Shown here: piece by piece, positions 63,779 to 64,000 of the stretch | Layout of the letters: each line of letters starts with the position of its first letter | Numbering within the stretch: position 1 is the stretch's first letter | Origin: Rebecca billardiae RCC1528 | Taxonomy: Eukaryota; Haptophyta | Direction: 5' to 3' | NCBI GenBank assembly: GCA_965240325.2 | Contig: OZ251224.1 | Span: forward strand, 4,216,001-4,280,000 | DNA: 64,000 bases | Translations under genes and position numbers: made by a program | Notes under the pieces: model-generated | What the model was told of the DNA's origin: nothing | Database searches by the model: none | Seen by the model: only the letters and a program-made list of their open reading frames with translations

Positions 63779-64000
63779 TTAAAGACACAGGCACGAGGGC
63801 GCAGCTCTCCTGATTCGTCTGTCGAAGTACTGATTGGAGACAGAGGGTGTTGAGCGCGTTGGCCGCGGGTGAGGACCTAGTCGTCGCCGATGCTGATCAC
63901 ACGGAGGCAGTAGGTGCCCAGGGATGCCGCTGAAGTATTTGCAGTCGTCGCCGGCCTTGGTCATCATGTACTTGTACGCGTCGACGTTCCGAGGCCGTGT
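63779..64000 (-). CDS. C-terminal part of an unrecognised gene (continues beyond the window)
   Basis: A minus-strand frame is open from the window edge (64000) to a stop at 63779. It begins TRPRNVDAYKYMMTKAGDD, then CKYFSGIPG, which looks coding; after that the frame becomes basic and Pro-rich (CDQHRRRLGPHPRPTRS). In the next frame the same DNA reads GTYCLRVISIGDD and stops at about 63880, a much more protein-like ending. So the true C-terminus may be in the other frame, by a splice, a sequencing error or a frameshift. Family unknown. Confidence 0.45.
   Translation of the reverse strand, partial: TRPRNVDAYKYMMTKAGDDCKYFSGIPGHLLPPCDQHRRRLGPHPRPTRSTPSVSNQYFDRRIRRAAPSCLCL

Overview
This window is nuclear DNA from a eukaryote with a very GC-rich genome, short GC-rich introns and widely spaced genes. 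Most likely it is a flagellated alga with a secondary plastid; a haptophyte is my best guess, but no rRNA or plastid marker fixes this. Three things point there. A plastid phosphate translocator carries a signal peptide plus transit-like leader (48420-49568). Motile-cilium genes are present (CFAP20, a PIH1-domain dynein-assembly-type protein, an Sfi1-like centrin-binding repeat protein). Nearly all introns that can be placed from protein homology use a GTGCG donor and a CAG acceptor. No bacterial operon, tRNA, rRNA or CRISPR array was seen.

Layout. 0-10 kb: start of an unknown secreted protein (minus), a phospholipase-B/GDSL-like membrane protein, an AMT1 ammonium transporter, and a long minus-strand Sfi1-like protein head-to-head with a small one-helix protein. 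10-17.5 kb: gene-poor, with a 375-bp tandem duplication. 17.5-19.4 kb: a 15-repeat Sel1 protein ending in a MYND zinc finger. 19.4-22.7 kb: gene-poor, holding two inverted copies of a 26-nt motif followed by hairpins. 22.7-26.8 kb: an eight-exon PAS/response-regulator protein with an extra HET/TIR-like domain. 27.4-30.2 kb: an SLC35F6-like transporter head-to-head with a conserved unknown protein. 30.6-34.1 kb: a transposon-like element with ~730-bp terminal inverted repeats (TIRs) and a 4-bp target duplication. 34.4-40.7 kb: membrane-anchored beta-carbonic anhydrase, a DBH/PHM-type copper monooxygenase, and an F-box/RCC1 protein. 40.8-47 kb: two more inverted-repeat-bounded elements and several short repeats. 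47.5-55.5 kb: RLP24, plastid triose-phosphate translocator, a secreted five-repeat type I membrane protein, and NADP/NAD malic enzyme. 56-63 kb: PIH1 protein, a FAM173-type lysine methyltransferase, CFAP20 and a small membrane/coiled-coil protein. The last bases hold the end of another gene.

How the genes relate. They are independent nuclear genes, but many sit head-to-head with 100-420 bp between start codons, so shared promoters are likely. Ammonium transport, carbonic anhydrase, phosphate translocator and malic enzyme fit photosynthetic carbon and nitrogen metabolism. CFAP20, PIH1 and Sfi1-like proteins fit basal body and axoneme. The strongest candidates for new biology are the three TIR elements (one carrying Cys-rich/Pro-rich exons), the five-repeat secreted protein in which one repeat equals one exon, the PAS-REC-HET/TIR-like regulator, and the GTGCG splice donor.
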